64,000 nt of DNA from Jaltomata sinuosa (taxonomy: Eukaryota; Streptophyta; Magnoliopsida; Solanales; Solanaceae). Location: assembly GCA_003996215.1 (NCBI GenBank), contig QJPP01001441.1, positions 1-64,000 of the forward strand. The letters run 5' to 3'. The translations under genes and the position numbers were made by a program. Position 1 is the stretch's first letter. Every line of letters begins with the position of its first letter. Below the pieces are notes generated by a model. That model was given only the letters and a program-made list of their open reading frames with translations. It ran no database searches and had not been told where the DNA came from. Of this stretch, positions 33,790 to 45,090 are shown piece by piece.

Positions 33790-34169
33790 ATTTAGGTGTT
33801 TCCCATCAAGATCGTGGCTAAACGAAGTCGGATATCCAGTCAGTGTTGGTGAGTCCTCATTGTTTGAGGGCTAGTTATGACTATAGTTCTTTAGACTACT
33901 TATTTTCGTACTTTGAGTTAGCTAGGGTCTTGTCCTAGCAACTCCTTATGTCATGTATAAAGGATTTTCAGACATAGACGATATTCGGGTCTTCTTCAAA
34001 TCATGTTCTTTTGATTTATCTTATGGATTAAGTTATCTAATTCGTATTATGCTTCCGCTATGTTTCATCATTTTACCTGAGTTATGCTATGACCAAGAGT
34101 TAGCTTTGTGCACTTGTGGTCCTAAGTCCCATGTTACGTTTAGGGGGTAACCTCGGGGCATGACAAACT

Positions 34170-34182
34170 TGGTATCAGAGCC
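34170..34182 (+). other. E7 primer-binding site
   Basis: It reads tggtatcagagcc, the exact match to initiator tRNA-Met, four bases after the LTR end. Confidence 0.95.
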
Positions 34183-34376
34183 TTAAGTTCAAGATTCCTA
34201 GGGTGTCTAAAATCCGCACTAAGTAGAGTATCTTTCATGGGTGTGAAGTGCACCACACTGATGAGAGAGAGGCTATGAGATGTTTTAGGAAAAAATTCAC
34301 TTCTTCATGTTCACTATTGTGCGATAGAGTTTGACTCTTCCTACCCTTCTAATCCATTCCTTGGGCATTTCAGATA

Positions 34377-34799
34377 ATGTCTCTGCGAAGGAACCTCATG
34401 AGGAATGCTAATCCAACCACTCCAGATCATGAGGTTACGAATGCAGAATTTCATGAAGCCATCTGTATGTTGGCTCAAGCCATGACAACGCAGTTGAATG
34501 AGAAAGAGAAACTAAAGAATAGGAAGAGGAAGAATAAGAAGACCAGAACACGGAACCAATCATCTTCTCAGCAAAGGTCATCCGGAACAACCCCATCTTC
34601 AGTTAGCACACCTGCCCTTGATTCACAGTCTTGTCACCATAGGGCTCTGAAGACCTTTAGGTACCCTTGTTGTAGTAGTTGTGGTAAGTTTCACCTAGGT
34701 GAGTGCCTTGTTGGCAAAGATGGTTGTTTTAGGTGCGGCCAGTTAGGCCATAAGATCAAGGATTGCCCCTCAGCTAAGCGGAGCAACAGTGGTGTTTAG
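34377..34799 (+). pseudogene. E7 gag with internal deletion
   Basis: The frame opens at ATG 34377 with MSLRRNLMRNANPTTPDHEV, then NAEFHEAICMLAQAMTTQL, the typical second-family Gag start. It jumps directly to the basic linker KNRKRKNKKTRTRNQSSS and the nucleocapsid end. The knuckle is CFRCGQLGHKIKDC at 34735-34776, with all four zinc ligands. A second C/H-rich piece (CCSSCGKFHLGEC) just before it is the usual upstream half-knuckle. The capsid core (FMDKV, WFTQWR, MSVxEY in E9) is missing, so about 0.7 kb was deleted in frame. At 140 codons it is still open. Confidence 0.85.
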
Positions 34800-35600
34800 C
34801 TCCAAAACCCATTCCTTTCATTGCTTAGCCAGCCGGGTCAGAGTATTCCTCCAGAAGTTGAATCAGGTACGTCACTAGATTTTCTTCCTTTATGCATCCA
34901 TAGTCCATGGACCCCTATTCTTGTTTGGTTGTGAGTTTTCTTAACCTAGAATAAAGTGGAGATAGAAGGGTTGAGGCCTATACTTTAAGGCGAAGGAGAA
35001 CCTTAGACTATAGAAGGAAGTGGGTATTCGTGCTAGATTCTGGAGTAGTGTATGCTCTGTTAGGGTAAAACGATCATAGTTCCTTTGAGAGGTTGGTGGG
35101 AGGTCCATAGACTTAGGAGGGTAGCATAAACCTAAGGGGGAGATGGTGGAATGTAGGATCTGTCAATTTTTGGAGGCTCAGGTAGCGATGCTTGTGGGTG
35201 TTAGAATAAAGTCAAGAGGGGAGACAGAAGCTTATTTCCATCCTAGCGTCAGAAGTATACTTTTGCAATTATGATACCTTTTGCATGCCTTGTGTGTCAG
35301 CACCATAGTCCTATTTCAGATTCCCGCTCATGTTCAGATTCTAGAATGGCACGTGATTGCTTCAGACAATGATTCTACTCTTATCCTGTGATTCTACGAA
35401 TTCCAACTTTATACCCTGAGGTTTGTTATCTATGTAAACTCATGTCTCTCAGTATGCTCGATCCTATTTGCTCAGTTCATTCTTCAGACATGCCTCTATG
35501 ACTAATCAAATCATGTTACGTTATGTATATGGTCCGACTTGATTCTTGAAATGGTTTGCGCTTATGATTTCCTTGATCTAAAGCCCTTGACCTTTGCCTT
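34800..35600 (+). pseudogene. E7 downstream remnant, strongly decayed
   Basis: After the gag stop the sequence keeps scattered Gag-end and protease-like words (QPGQSIPPEVESG) but no readable frame. RT and integrase are absent. The element probably ends by truncation near 35600. Assignment rests on position and faint resemblance only. Confidence 0.4.
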
Positions 35601-35639
35601 TGATGACAAGGGGTGGTGATCCCCATCATTCATCCCTAC

Positions 35640-36526
35640 ATACCCAGTATGTGAAATACTCATGCCTATTGCTCTCGACTCCCCGGTTTAAAGCCCCAAA
35701 TCATGCTAATTAACCTTTTACCAACCTCGATTCACTCTTTCAAGCTAAATCAAATTAAAAGAGGCAAATCCAAGGGTTTATCACTCTCTTTCAAAATCAA
35801 TGCAAGCATGAGATTAACTAGATATTCAAAGACCCACTTCATAGACTATAAAATATTCAGTTAATTGCAAAAGAACTAGATAAGAATTCAAATCCAAGTA
35901 TTATTTAACTCTAAAACAATATCAGAATCCCAAAATAATAACTACAACTACAAATATTCAATACAAAACAAAGAGTTGAAAAAAAGAATTAAGAATTTTA
36001 CAATTCAAAGCTTTCAATCTTCACTCTAATGGTGTAGGATGTTGAGCTTTCTCCCAAGCTTGCCATGATAGGTCTAATAATTGCCAAAGATATTCTCTAA
36101 AACATCTGGAGAGAATTTTATGTGTATTGGGGCTAAAATAATGAAATTCCAATACTTCCTAGAAGCTATCGATGATTTCTTCTTTGCCTTCGAGGGCGGT
36201 CTACCGCATACACAAAGCGTCTTTGTATAGTTGAGCTTTGACTACACGAGTGGTCCACCGCATATGTGAAGCTTGTTGTCTAATTGACCTTCGTGTTCAT
36301 GGCTTGCACACCACATTTGTGAAGGCCAAATTCTTGCCAATGATTTACGTCTTCCCAAAAGCTCCATTTTGACATATTTTTACTTGATTCCTTTCCCGAT
36401 CACTTCTAAGTCACATAAACCTATAAAATAGAAATAAATCATATAAAATGCATTATTTTTCCTCAATTAGGATATCAAAATTATAAGATTAAGAGGTAAA
36501 TAAGTTGATAAAATACCAACTTATCA
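35640..36526 (-). repeat. E8: Tat/Athila-type LTR, truncated
   Basis: On the minus strand it begins TGATAAGTTGGTATTTTATC at 36526, the style of the E11 LTR start TGATAAGTCGG. It then runs through a word array (36190-36335) and AT-rich sequence whose left limit is unclear. The five bases after the start (gcagg) have no match at the left, so the far end is probably lost. No coding part is attached. Confidence 0.6.
36190..36335 (-). promoter_or_regulatory. Word array in E8 LTR
   Basis: Three related words occur on the plus strand: ggtctaccgcatacacaaag, ggtccaccgcatatgtgaag and gcacaccacatttgtgaag. They share a cca-cgca core followed by a gtgaag or acaaag half, spaced about 60 bp. Confidence 0.55.
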
Positions 36527-37285
36527 GCAGGTTATGATTTAATAGGAGTTAGACTTTGATTAGTCGCTTGTATGTGTTTGAGTTGATAAAGCATGCTTGA
36601 TTGGTCTTTGAACATAGACTGTGATTGATAAATATTGGCTTGGCAATGCTTGTATGAATAAGATGTTAAATTATTAAGGTCTGTCTTAAAATGACTTGTG
36701 ATTGTGGGGTGCACTTGTGATATTCATTGTGTACTTTTCTTGATTATCATGAGAGATAACTGAACATAGCACATGCAAAGATATGTTAAGAGCAAGAGAA
36801 TATATATACCATTCTTATAATGAGTGGCTCGAGTTCGATGTAAGTTTATGGATGAGAGATTATATGATGGATTGGGTACCATGCCAGTACGGTACATGGA
36901 CACCTAGGGTCTCGGTCATGATTAGTTGGGCAAGATTAAATTCCCTTTAACATATGTGTACAAATGAGTGACAATTGTGAATTTGGATAAGGTAAAAAGT
37001 GAGACTAATGAGATACAAAGTCTATACAACTGTAAATTAGTGTGGATATAATTCCATGGTTGTTATATGACTGCTTTATACTTGCAGATTTTTGTGATGA
37101 CTATTGTGTCTTTTTTTGGTGACTTATATGTTTGGTGTTGATAAACATTTATATGTTTGAAATTGGTTATTTACCTAGATGTTGCTAAGTACCTGGATTT
37201 TCTGAGTTATTTTGTTATGTGTTGTTGTACCTATCTACTTGCTTTTTTGACTTTATGATATATACTTTACTAATCTAAATCAGAT
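36527..37285. other. AT-rich sequence of unknown origin
   Basis: About 760 bases have no gene. A short block (taccatgccagtacggtacatgg) is near-palindromic at the gtac words, and the rest has the look of an old LTR. I cannot assign a family. Confidence 0.4.
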
Positions 37286-37674
37286 TGTCATGCCTCAAGA
37301 CTACTCTTAGGTGTAACACGGGACTCGGGACCACAAGTGCCCCAAGTTAACCCTTGGTCATAGCATAACTTAAACAAACATAGATAAACTAAGAGGACGC
37401 AATAACTGAAGAGGTAAGCAAACTGAACCCATAAATAGATCAAGTATAAATGTCACACAATAGGAAACCTTGAATACAACATCTATACTATGTCTGAAAA
37501 GCCTCCAAACTGAATAAGGAGTTGGTGGGACAAGACCCTAGCTAACTCAGAAATCTAAAAGAAAGACAAGCAAAATAACTAGACTAATACAAGTCCTCGA
37601 AGGATGAGGACTCACCAACAAGATCTGGATACCCGACGTCGTCTAGCCACGAGCCTGATGAAGAGAGCTTGAAT

Positions 37675-38569
37675 CTGCATCATAATAGGATGCAGCGTAA
37701 AATATACGTTAGTACTATAGGATGTACTGAATATATGAGATGTGCATGAATATGGTAAAGACGTACTTAAAACATAATTAAAACTGGTTTCATGCATCAT
37801 AAGAGAAATAATAAGTAAACATCGTAATTTGAACATAAACTGAGAAATAGAAGAGTGTAAGACTTAAAACATTTATACGAGAGTTTCTCTTAACTGACAT
37901 AAACCATGATGAGCTAAATGGAGTCCAGTGTCATACACTCACACCGAAAAAGGTTGTCCTAACCGGCCAAGGTTAGAACCATATCTATCAAGATCCCGTC
38001 ATAAGCCATAGAGGGAAACCTATGGTGGCAACATAATTTGGACTTGGGTTATCTAGAACACACATCGCTCGGTACTAAATAATACTCCAAAAATATACAT
38101 ATAGCTCATAATATACTTGTGACATATCTAATGCCAAATCTATTTGAAAAGCATAAGGAAATATCTAATGCCATGCAATTCTCATATCATAAGTCTTAAA
38201 ACATAGCATAGCCATAATTTCAAAACATTCTTTTCTTTCTAAATTCATAACTTGAAGAATTAGACATGTAATTTCATAATACATAAGGTCATGTTATCTA
38301 AACATGCAAATTTTCATTTAAAAATATGCAAATTAATGGAATCATGCTAGAAATCATCTTTAATGCATGGGCTTTGGAAATCAATTAAGGAACCTCAAAT
38401 AAATCATATATAAGTAATGAGAAACCATTAATTGATGCTTTAAAAGAAGACCCATAACTTTTCCCCAATTTGGGTAAGAACCCTAAATTCTCAATTTGAT
38501 AAGTCAAAGTAAAAACATGGGGTTTTGGGCATAAGGGTGAAAGGAATCCCTTATTGAATGCCCACATAC
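37675..38569 (-). other. Putative LTR intron in E9 3' LTR (895 bp)
   Basis: The donor is AAG/GTATGTGGG, the branch site TACTAAC lies 33 nt before the end, and the acceptor is TATGATGCAG. All three match the E7 and E13 signals although the body of the intron has diverged. Confidence 0.6.
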
Positions 38570-38814
38570 CTTATTGAAGCTTGCTTGATCTAAGATGAAA
38601 AGAAATGGAGACTTGAACTTGGAGCTTGAGACTTGGAGTTGATAAGGTTCTTTTCCCCTTTTGGTAGATGAATGAGGAATAATTAAAGACTTAGTCTAAT
38701 AAGGGTAAAAACCTTAAAGTAGCCAAAATGACCTCACTTAAGAGTTAAAAGGGTGGGTAGTTACAAAAATACCCCTGAGATTTAATTTAGAAAAACTAGA
38801 TTTAAAACTTGGCT

Positions 38815-39150
38815 TCAGGTTCCACGGGTCCTTTCCATGAGCCGTAGAAGTAACCACAGTTCGTAGATTAGAGTCCTGGTTTCTGAGGCAAAAGATAGGC
38901 CGCATTTGACTTCCACGAGATAACAAGATGACTCATGGAAATTTCCACGTGTCATATAAACCCCTCGTGGTTTCTGGGGAAACTGGCTACCCTCAATCTT
39001 GGTTCCATGACTCGTGGAACCATCCACGAACCATGAACCTGACTCGTGATTCTCAGACCTGAGGATGATCTGTAGGATTGGATTCACGAGTCACTTCCAT
39101 GACTCGTGGTTCAAACCACGGCTCATGAACTTGACTCGGGATTCTTGGAA
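38815..39150 (-). promoter_or_regulatory. Dyad word array (ccacgactcgtgg type) in E9 LTR
   Basis: Words on the plus strand include ccatgactcgtggaacc, ccatccacgaaccatgaacc, cacgagtcacttccatgactcgtgg and the near-palindrome cgtggttcaaaccacg. The array starts about 60 bp from the LTR start, as in E7 and E13. Confidence 0.7.
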
Positions 39151-39419
39151 GTTCTATATTTTGCAAAGTTTCTAAGTTTAAAAATTTAATAGAATCCCGG
39201 GGTGTTACAATATCTCCCCCTTGGGATCATTCGTCCTCGAATGAAGGCTAAGCAAGGAAAACTGGAGAGAAAACAGCCCAACTAACCAACAAAACATAAA
39301 ACTCAATGATAAACATGAAAACTGAGCTTTTTAACTTAAAACATGATTTGAACTAACTTCGGAAAATATGCATGCATGATAGGATCATGTGGGAAACTGA
39401 TGGAATAGAATCGGAGGGA

Positions 39420-40130
39420 CATACTAAGGAGGAAACTATTACCTCAAGCTGAAACTAAATTGGAAGGAAAGAGATAAGGGTACTTGGCTTTCATGGATGT
39501 TTCTGCTTCCTAAGTAGCTCCCTCAACTAGCTGATTTATCCAAAGGACCTTCACCGAAGCAACTTCTTTGTTTCTCAAACTCTGAATTTAATGATAAAAA
39601 ATCTACACATGAACTTCCTCATAGGTAAGGCTATCCTTCACACTTATATTTTCCAAAGGAACAATCAAGGTCGGGTCACCAACACACTTCTTCAACAAAG
39701 AAACATGGAAAACCAGATGAACCACTTCTAAATTTGTTTGCAAATCCAACTCATAAGCAACACTACCATCTCTCCTCAAAATCCGATAAGGACCTACATA
39801 GAGGGCACTAAGTTTCCCTTTCTTACCAAATCTCATCACATCATTCATGGGTGACACCTTCAGAAATACCAGATCATCAACCTCAAACTCCAACTCTCTT
39901 CTCCTCACATCTGCATATGATTTCTGTCGACTCTGAGCGGTCTTCAACCTTTCCATAATGATCTGAGACTTCTCCATAGTCTCATGAACTAAATTTGGAC
40001 CAATCAAAGCTGCCTCACCTACCTCAAACTAACCAATAGGAGATCTATACCTCCACCCATAAAGTGCCTCAGAAGGAGCCATCTGGATGCTAGAATGGAA
40101 GCCGCTGTTGTAGGCAAACTCGATAAGAGG
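39420..40130 (-). pseudogene. E9 pol: integrase C-terminus and worn chromodomain
   Basis: The stretch 40007-39603 is open: LVHETMEKSQIIMERL, AQSRQKSYADVRRRELEFEV, DLVFLKVSPMNDVMRFGKKG, LYVGPYRILRRDGSVAYEL and HLVFHVSLLKKCVGDPTL. After a stop the chromodomain words LRNKEVASVKVLWINQLVE and then AT*EAE (Trp lost) are visible to about 39430. Just upstream, FAYNSGFHSSIQMAPSEALYG leads in from the core. Confidence 0.9.
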
Positions 40131-40770
40131 TTAGTGATCATCCCAATTACCTGTGAAATCAATCACACAAGCTCTCAACATATCTTCCAAGGTCTGAATA
40201 GTACGCTCTGCCTGGCCATCTGTCTGTGGGTGAAAAGTTGTGCTAAGCTTAACCTGAGTACCAAGATCTTTCTGAAATGACCTCCGAAACTGGGATGTAA
40301 ACTGAGTACCCCTATCAAAAATGATAGACAATGTAACACCATGCAATATGACTATCTCCTGAATGTAGAGTATGGCATAATCCTCTGCTGAATCCATAGT
40401 GTTGACGGCCAAGAAATGGGATGATTTAGTCATCTTGTAGACGATCACCCAAATAAAATCATGTTGCCTATGAGTACGAGGAAAAACTGTAATGAAATCC
40501 ATATTGATCGCTTCCCATTTAAAAGTAGGAAGATCAAAATCCTGAGTGATACCACCTGGTCGGTGATGCTCTACCTTTACTTATTGACAGTTGGGACACT
40601 TATTCACAAAACCTGCTATGTCCCTCTTCATGCCATTCAACCAATAAACTTCCCATAGGTCACGGTACATCTTGGTGGCACCGGGGTAAATAGAATACCT
40701 GGAGCTATGAGCCTCTGTAAAAATCTGCTATCTCAACCCATCTATGTCAGGAACACACAATCAACCATGA
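40131..40770 (-). pseudogene. E9 pol: integrase core
   Basis: The open part starts MDFITVFPRTHRQHDFIWVI at 40502, with the first catalytic Asp, then SIIFDRGTQFTSQF with the second and QAERTIQTLEDMLRACVID with the catalytic Glu. It stops at NWDDH*PLIEF (40131), where Leu is expected. The HHCC zinc module upstream (about 40550-40760, with CPNCQ-like and HxxLYWL-like words) is recognisable but interrupted. Confidence 0.9.
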
Positions 40771-41426
40771 TATTAAAGCACACCATCTCCCCCTTGGGAG
40801 AAGACCTCTACCCTTTGCTGATGGACTGCACCCTTCAACTGTTGCAAAATAGGATCACTGTCTTGCTTTTCTTTCACTTCAGCTACCAAAGATGATTCAA
40901 AACCATTTTCAAAAATAAGACCACCTTCTGTTGAATCCTTAAGGTGAACTCCTAATCGAGAATGTAGATGAACATCCATGGCCAATTTCTTCTTTCTGTC
41001 CTCAACCGAAGACACACTACCCATGGACAACCTACTAAATGCATCCGCCATGACATTGTCCTTACCCGGATGGTAAAACATACTCATATCATAATCCTTA
41101 AGAAGATCAAGCCATCTCCTTTGATGAAGATTCAATTCCTTTTGAGTAAACACATACTGGAGACTCTTATGATTGGTGAATACATCCACGTGAACACTAT
41201 ACAAGTAGTGTCTCTAAATTTCCAAAGCAAAAACCACGACCGCTAACTCAATATCATGGGTAGGGTAGTTCTTCTGATAAATCTTAAGATGTCTCGAAGC
41301 ATAAGCAATCACCTTACCACGCTGCATCAGCACACCACCCAAACCAATCCTAGAAGTATCACAATACACAACAAAGTCATCTAGGCCCTTGGGTCCTGCA
41401 AGTTCTTCACACATAGATCGGTCCAC
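40771..41426 (-). pseudogene. E9 pol: RNase H
   Basis: Reading from 41426, FVVYCDTSRIGLGGVLMQRGKVIAYASR carries the first Asp, and NYPTHDIELAVVVFALEI carries the Glu. A TAG where Trp is usual (EI*RHYLY) follows, then the open stretch 41204-40773 with VHVDVFTNHKSLQYVFTQKELNLHQRRW and the end signature VMADAFSRLS. The tether GVHLKDSTEGGLIFENGFESS leads to integrase. Confidence 0.92.
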
Positions 41427-42442
41427 TGAAATTTTACCTTCTTCTGAGTCAACCGAGTCAATGGGGCAGCAATGGAAAAAAACCCTTCCACAAATCTCCT
41501 GTAGTAACCAGCCAAACCAGAAAAGCTCCTAATATCAGATGGGGAAGTGGGTCTAGGACAGTTCTTTACTACCTCAATCTTTTGAGAATAATCTCGAATA
41601 CCATCTCTAGCCATAATATCACCCAGAAAAGCAACAGACTGCATCCAAAACTCAGACTTACTAAACTTAGCAAATAACTGTCGTTCCTTGAGAGTTTGCA
41701 ACACAACCCTCAAGTGGTCCGCATGCTCATCCTTACTCCGAGAATAGATAAGAATATCATCACTGAAAACAATCATAAATATATCCAAATACTATTTGAA
41801 TAGACGGTTCATCAAATCCATAAAAGTTGCAGGAGCATTCGTCAGTCCAAAAGACATTACCATAAAGTCATAATGACCATACCGAGTTCTGAAGGCTGTC
41901 TTCGAGATGTCACGCTCTTTAACTCTAAGCTGATGATAACCGGATCTAAGGTCGATTTTGGAGAAGTAACTGGCACCTTGAAGCTGATCAAATAAGTCAT
42001 CAATCCTAGGAATGGGATACTTATTCTTGATTGTAACTTTGTTCAACAGACGGTAGTCGATACACATTTTGAGGGAACCATATTTCTTTCACATTAAAAG
42101 AACTGGATCACCCCATGGAGAGATGCTGAGCCGAATAAAACCCTTATCAAGGAGGACTTTCAACTGATCCTTCAATTCCTTAAGCTCCATGGGAGCCACT
42201 CTATAGGGAGGAATAGAGATAGGATGCATATCTGGAAGAAGATCTATTCTAAATTCGATCTCCCGCTTGGGAGCGACTCCAGGTAAATCCTTGAGAAACA
42301 CCTCAGGAAACTCATTCACAATAGGGACTGACTGGAGGGAAGGGGTTTTGGACTCCGTATCCACAACCCAAACTATATGATAGATATAACCCTTAGAAAT
42401 CATCTTTCTAGCCTTAAGATAAGAAATGAAATGACCCTTCAA
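41381..42442 (-). pseudogene. E9 pol: reverse transcriptase
   Basis: In one frame from 42442 it shows VNEFPEVFLKDLPGVAPKREIEF, PYRVAPMELKELK, RLSISPWGDPVLLM*KKYGS (stop at 42089), MCIDYRLLNKVTIKNKYPIP, FSKIDLRSGYHQLRV, RTRYGHYDFMVMSFGLTN and the stop in LFK*YLD (41789). FSDDILIYSRSKDEH with the Asp pair, FSKSEFWMQSVAFLGDI and GLAGYYRRFVEGFFS follow. A frame change near 41400 then moves to RNase H. The catalytic residues are intact, and FSDD is an unusual form of the F[IV]DD motif. Confidence 0.93.
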
Positions 42443-42989
42443 GGATGGAGGACTACCTTGCCACTCTAAGATAGGTTCATTTGGAAACCTGAAACTAATG
42501 ACTCAGGTATGACAATCGACTGAGGCATAACATGCATACAACCAATCCATACCAAGAATAACATCAAAATCAGTCATCTCTAACTCTACTAGATCTGCTG
42601 AAGTGACTCTATGAAGGACTGAGATAGGGAAATTTTGGTAAATTCTTTTAGCTAGGACTGACTCAACAATATGAGTAGAAACACAAAAGGGTTCTAAGAG
42701 CTGATCATGACACATCTCAAACTTGCAAGCAACATAAGGGGTCACAAAAGATAAGGAGGCACCTGGGTCCAATGAAGCATACATATCAAGAAAGAATACT
42801 TTCAACATACTAGTAACAACGTTCGGTGAACTCTCCTGGTCCTAGTGAGAGGACATGGCATAAAGGCAGTTCTGGCGCTGACCACCAGAACTAGAAGGAG
42901 TGCTCTACGGGGCCGGTTGACCTCCTAGGGCTGCTGGGGTAGACTGAGTCCTGCTACCTCCCTGTCCCTTCTAAGCTGAAAGGCAATCC
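42443..42989 (-). pseudogene. E9 pol: aspartic protease
   Basis: The open stretch 42808-42503 reads MLKVFFLDMYASLDPGASLSFVTPYVACKF, with the DPGAS active site, and later MTDFDVILGMDWLYACYASVDCHT. It lies between gag and RT and joins the RT frame after one stop (HT*VISFRFP). The upstream link (QNCLYAMSSH) is the usual gag end in another frame, so a shift lies near 42990. Confidence 0.9.
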
Positions 42990-43976
42990 TTAATCTTGTG
43001 TCCAACCTGACCACACCCCACATTTGTTGCAAGTAGGGTAAGAAGTCCCCTTTGCAACACTTCCCTGCGAATAGGAACCTGCTTCTCTACTTGTCTGATC
43101 ATGATGAGGCCTGGGGGCCTGGGTAGGAGCACTAGCTACAGAATAAATAGGTCCTGATGATTTCTTCTTAAACAAAGAGCGATGTCCACCTCCGGACCTT
43201 TGATGGCTAAAACCTGAACTCTCTGATCTAACCATCTTATTCTCCCTTGCCATTTCCCTCAAATTGTCTCCCTCAATCTGATGGGCATGAGTCATAAGTC
43301 GAGAAATATCCATGACCCCCAAAAGTATAGTGGACCTACACTCTTTCTTTACCAAGTCTGACACTCCATAAATGTACTTACTAATCTCATCCCTCGGGTC
43401 AACCACCATGGAACGAACATACCTAGAAACCTGGGTGAACATCAACCCATACTCCTAAACTGACATAGAGCCTTGCCTCAAATTTATGAACTTTTCGGCC
43501 TTAGCTTCCCTCAACTCCCTATGGAAGAACCGATCTTGAAAAGCCCTCTAATAGCATTCCCAAGTCATAGGGACCACATCCCTAGCCATAGCATTCCTCC
43601 ACTGAGTAAACCAAATATGAGTCACGTCCTTGAGATGATAGGAAGATAGCTCAATACCATCAATACCAACCACCTGCATCACACTAAAGATCTTTCTCAC
43701 CTTATCCATGAAATTTTGCGAATCCTCACCAACTTTCAAACCCCAGAACTCCAGCTGGTTCATGCAAATGAAATCTCAAACTCGGGCCGCAATTGCTCCA
43801 CCTTGGGGATGGACGGGTATAAGAGCCTATTGATTGGCCTGAGCGGCCATAATCTGAGCTTGCATATGAATGACATTCCTGAACTCTGCCTTTGTGACCT
43901 CAGGGTCTTGAATCAGAGGGTCAACATTTCGGGAAGCTCTATGAAGCATGGAACAATAAGGAGGCATAATCTAAAA
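42990..43976 (-). pseudogene. E9 gag
   Basis: The leader gives MPPYCSMLHRASRNVDPL at about 43968, DPEVTKAEFRNVIHMQAQIMA, then a stop. GLKVGEDSQNFMDKVRKIFSVMQVVG is in the open part from 43763, with DVTHIWFTQWR. One stop later, YGLMFTQVSRYVRSMVVDPRDEI and LVKKECRSTILLGVMDISRLM are in the open part from 43445. The tail SSGPIYSVASAPTQ leads to CNKCGVWSGW, where the knuckle is interrupted by a frame change. It lies in the same order as intact Gag. Confidence 0.9.
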
Positions 43977-44161
43977 TGCATAAAGACAGGATTAGAGGAG
44001 TAATAGAGTTAAACTCTATCACACGATATTGATCATGAAAGAAGTGAAGTTTTTCCTAAGACACCTTGTGGCTTCCCTCTCATAAGTGTGGTACGCTTCA
44101 CACACTTGAAAGAGACTCTACTCGATGCGACTTTCAGACACCCTAAGACTCTTGAACGTGA

Positions 44162-44174
44162 TGCTCGGATACCA
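44162..44174 (-). other. E9 primer-binding site, one mismatch
   Basis: On the minus strand it reads TGGTATCCGAGCA, where the family form is TGGTATCAGAGC. It lies four bases from the LTR end at 44179. Confidence 0.9.
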
Positions 44175-44178
44175 AGTT

Positions 44179-44455
44179 TGTCAAGCCCCGAGACTACTCT
44201 CTAGGCGTAACACGGGACTCGGGACCATAAGTGCCCCATGTTAACCCTTGGTCATAGTATAACTTAAACAAATTTAGAAAAACATAGCGAAAACAATAAC
44301 TGAAGAGGTAAGCAAAATGAAGCCATAAATAGATCAAGTCTAAATGTCACACAATAGGAAACCTCGAATATATAATCTCTACTATGTATGAAAAGCCTCT
44401 AAACTAAATAAGGAGTTACTGGGACAAAACCCCATCTAACTCAAAAATCTTGGGT
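44179..44455 (-). repeat. E9 5' LTR, last 277 bp only
   Basis: It matches the terminal part of the 3' LTR (37286-37560) very closely, ending CGGGGCTTGACA. It begins abruptly at 44455 inside the E10 protease region, so most of the LTR was deleted. Confidence 0.88.
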
Positions 44456-45090
44456 GCCCAGGTCCACATCAATAGTAAAGTCTATATCACGCTCAGGTAG
44501 GAGGTCAGGTAAGTTGGTAGGAAAGACATTTGCTGACTCACGGACCACAAGAACGTAATCAAGTGAAGGTATGTCAGCACTAGTATTTCAGACATAAGCA
44601 AGATAGGCCAAATACCCCTTCGACACTAAACTCCTAGCCCAAATATAAGAAATAATCCTAGATGGTGTGTAACTAACAGAACCCTGCCACACAACCGAGG
44701 GTATTCCTGGCATGGATAAGGTAATGGTCTTGGCAAAGCAATCTAAATTTCATGATAAGGGGATAACTAGTCCATGCCCAGGATAGCATCAAAATCTACC
44801 ATATCAAGCACAACAAGATCAGCCCATGTGTCATACTCCCGAATAGTCACCACACAAGATCTAACCACCCGATCCACTACTAAAGAATCACCTACGGAAG
44901 TAGCTACATGAACAGGCACAAGCAAGGCTAACTAGTCAACCCCAACTAAGATGAATAGTAGATAAACATGTATGAATAAGTGGAGCCCTGATAAAAAAAA
45001 TAGAAGCTGGCTGACGACAAACTAAAATCATATCTGTGATCACATAATCCAAATCCTTGGCCTTTGGTCTACCCAAAATGATATATAACT
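44456..45090 (-). pseudogene. E10 protease and RT approach, decayed
   Basis: Minus-strand words include VITDMILVCRQPAS, then YPGHGLVIPLS, ITLSMPGIPSVVWQGSVSYTPSRIISYIWAR and DYVLVVRESANVFPTNLPDLLPERDIDFTIDVDLGT. This is the protease end and the start of RT in the E1/E3 manner, with many stops. It is cut off at 44455 by the E9 LTR, and the rest of pol is not found left of E9. Confidence 0.85.

Larger units (their letters stand above)
32035..34165 (+). repeat. E7 5' LTR of second family (TGTAACACC)
   Basis: It starts tgtaacacctcag and ends cggggcatgaca, followed after four bases by the primer-binding site, so this is a 5' LTR. The order is word array (32110-32530), pyrimidine-rich zone with ttcccacttgtcc, donor attaag/gtatgt at 32803, an AT-rich centre, tactaac at 33749, and acceptor gatgcag ending at 33789. 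Its relatives are the LTRs at 37286-39209 and 59734-61896. Five bases before the start are catac. The right end of E7 is lost, so no duplication can be tested. Confidence 0.93.
37286..39209 (-). repeat. E9 3' LTR (1924 bp)
   Basis: It starts TGTAACACCCCGGGATTC at 39209 and ends with TGACA at 37286. It has the word array at 38815-39150, donor AAG/GTATGT at 38569, TACTAAC at 37714-37708 and acceptor GATGCAG ending at 37675. It matches the partial 5' LTR at 44179-44455 in the terminal part. Confidence 0.92.
37286..44455 (-). mobile_element. E9: second-family chromovirus, nearly whole
   Basis: On the minus strand a partial 5' LTR (44455-44179), the primer-binding site, gag, PR, RT, RNase H, integrase, chromodomain and a full 3' LTR (39209-37286) follow in order. 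The proteins resemble those of E13 and E7. Its 5' LTR has lost its first 1.6 kb or so at the joint with E10, so no target duplication is visible; the five bases left of it are cagat. At least two frameshifts and several stops break gag-pol, but all catalytic motifs can still be read. Confidence 0.93.

Noticed and set aside
36527..37285. Part of the E8 or E9 LTR
   Set aside because: It does not match the ends or blocks of either family, so it is left unassigned.
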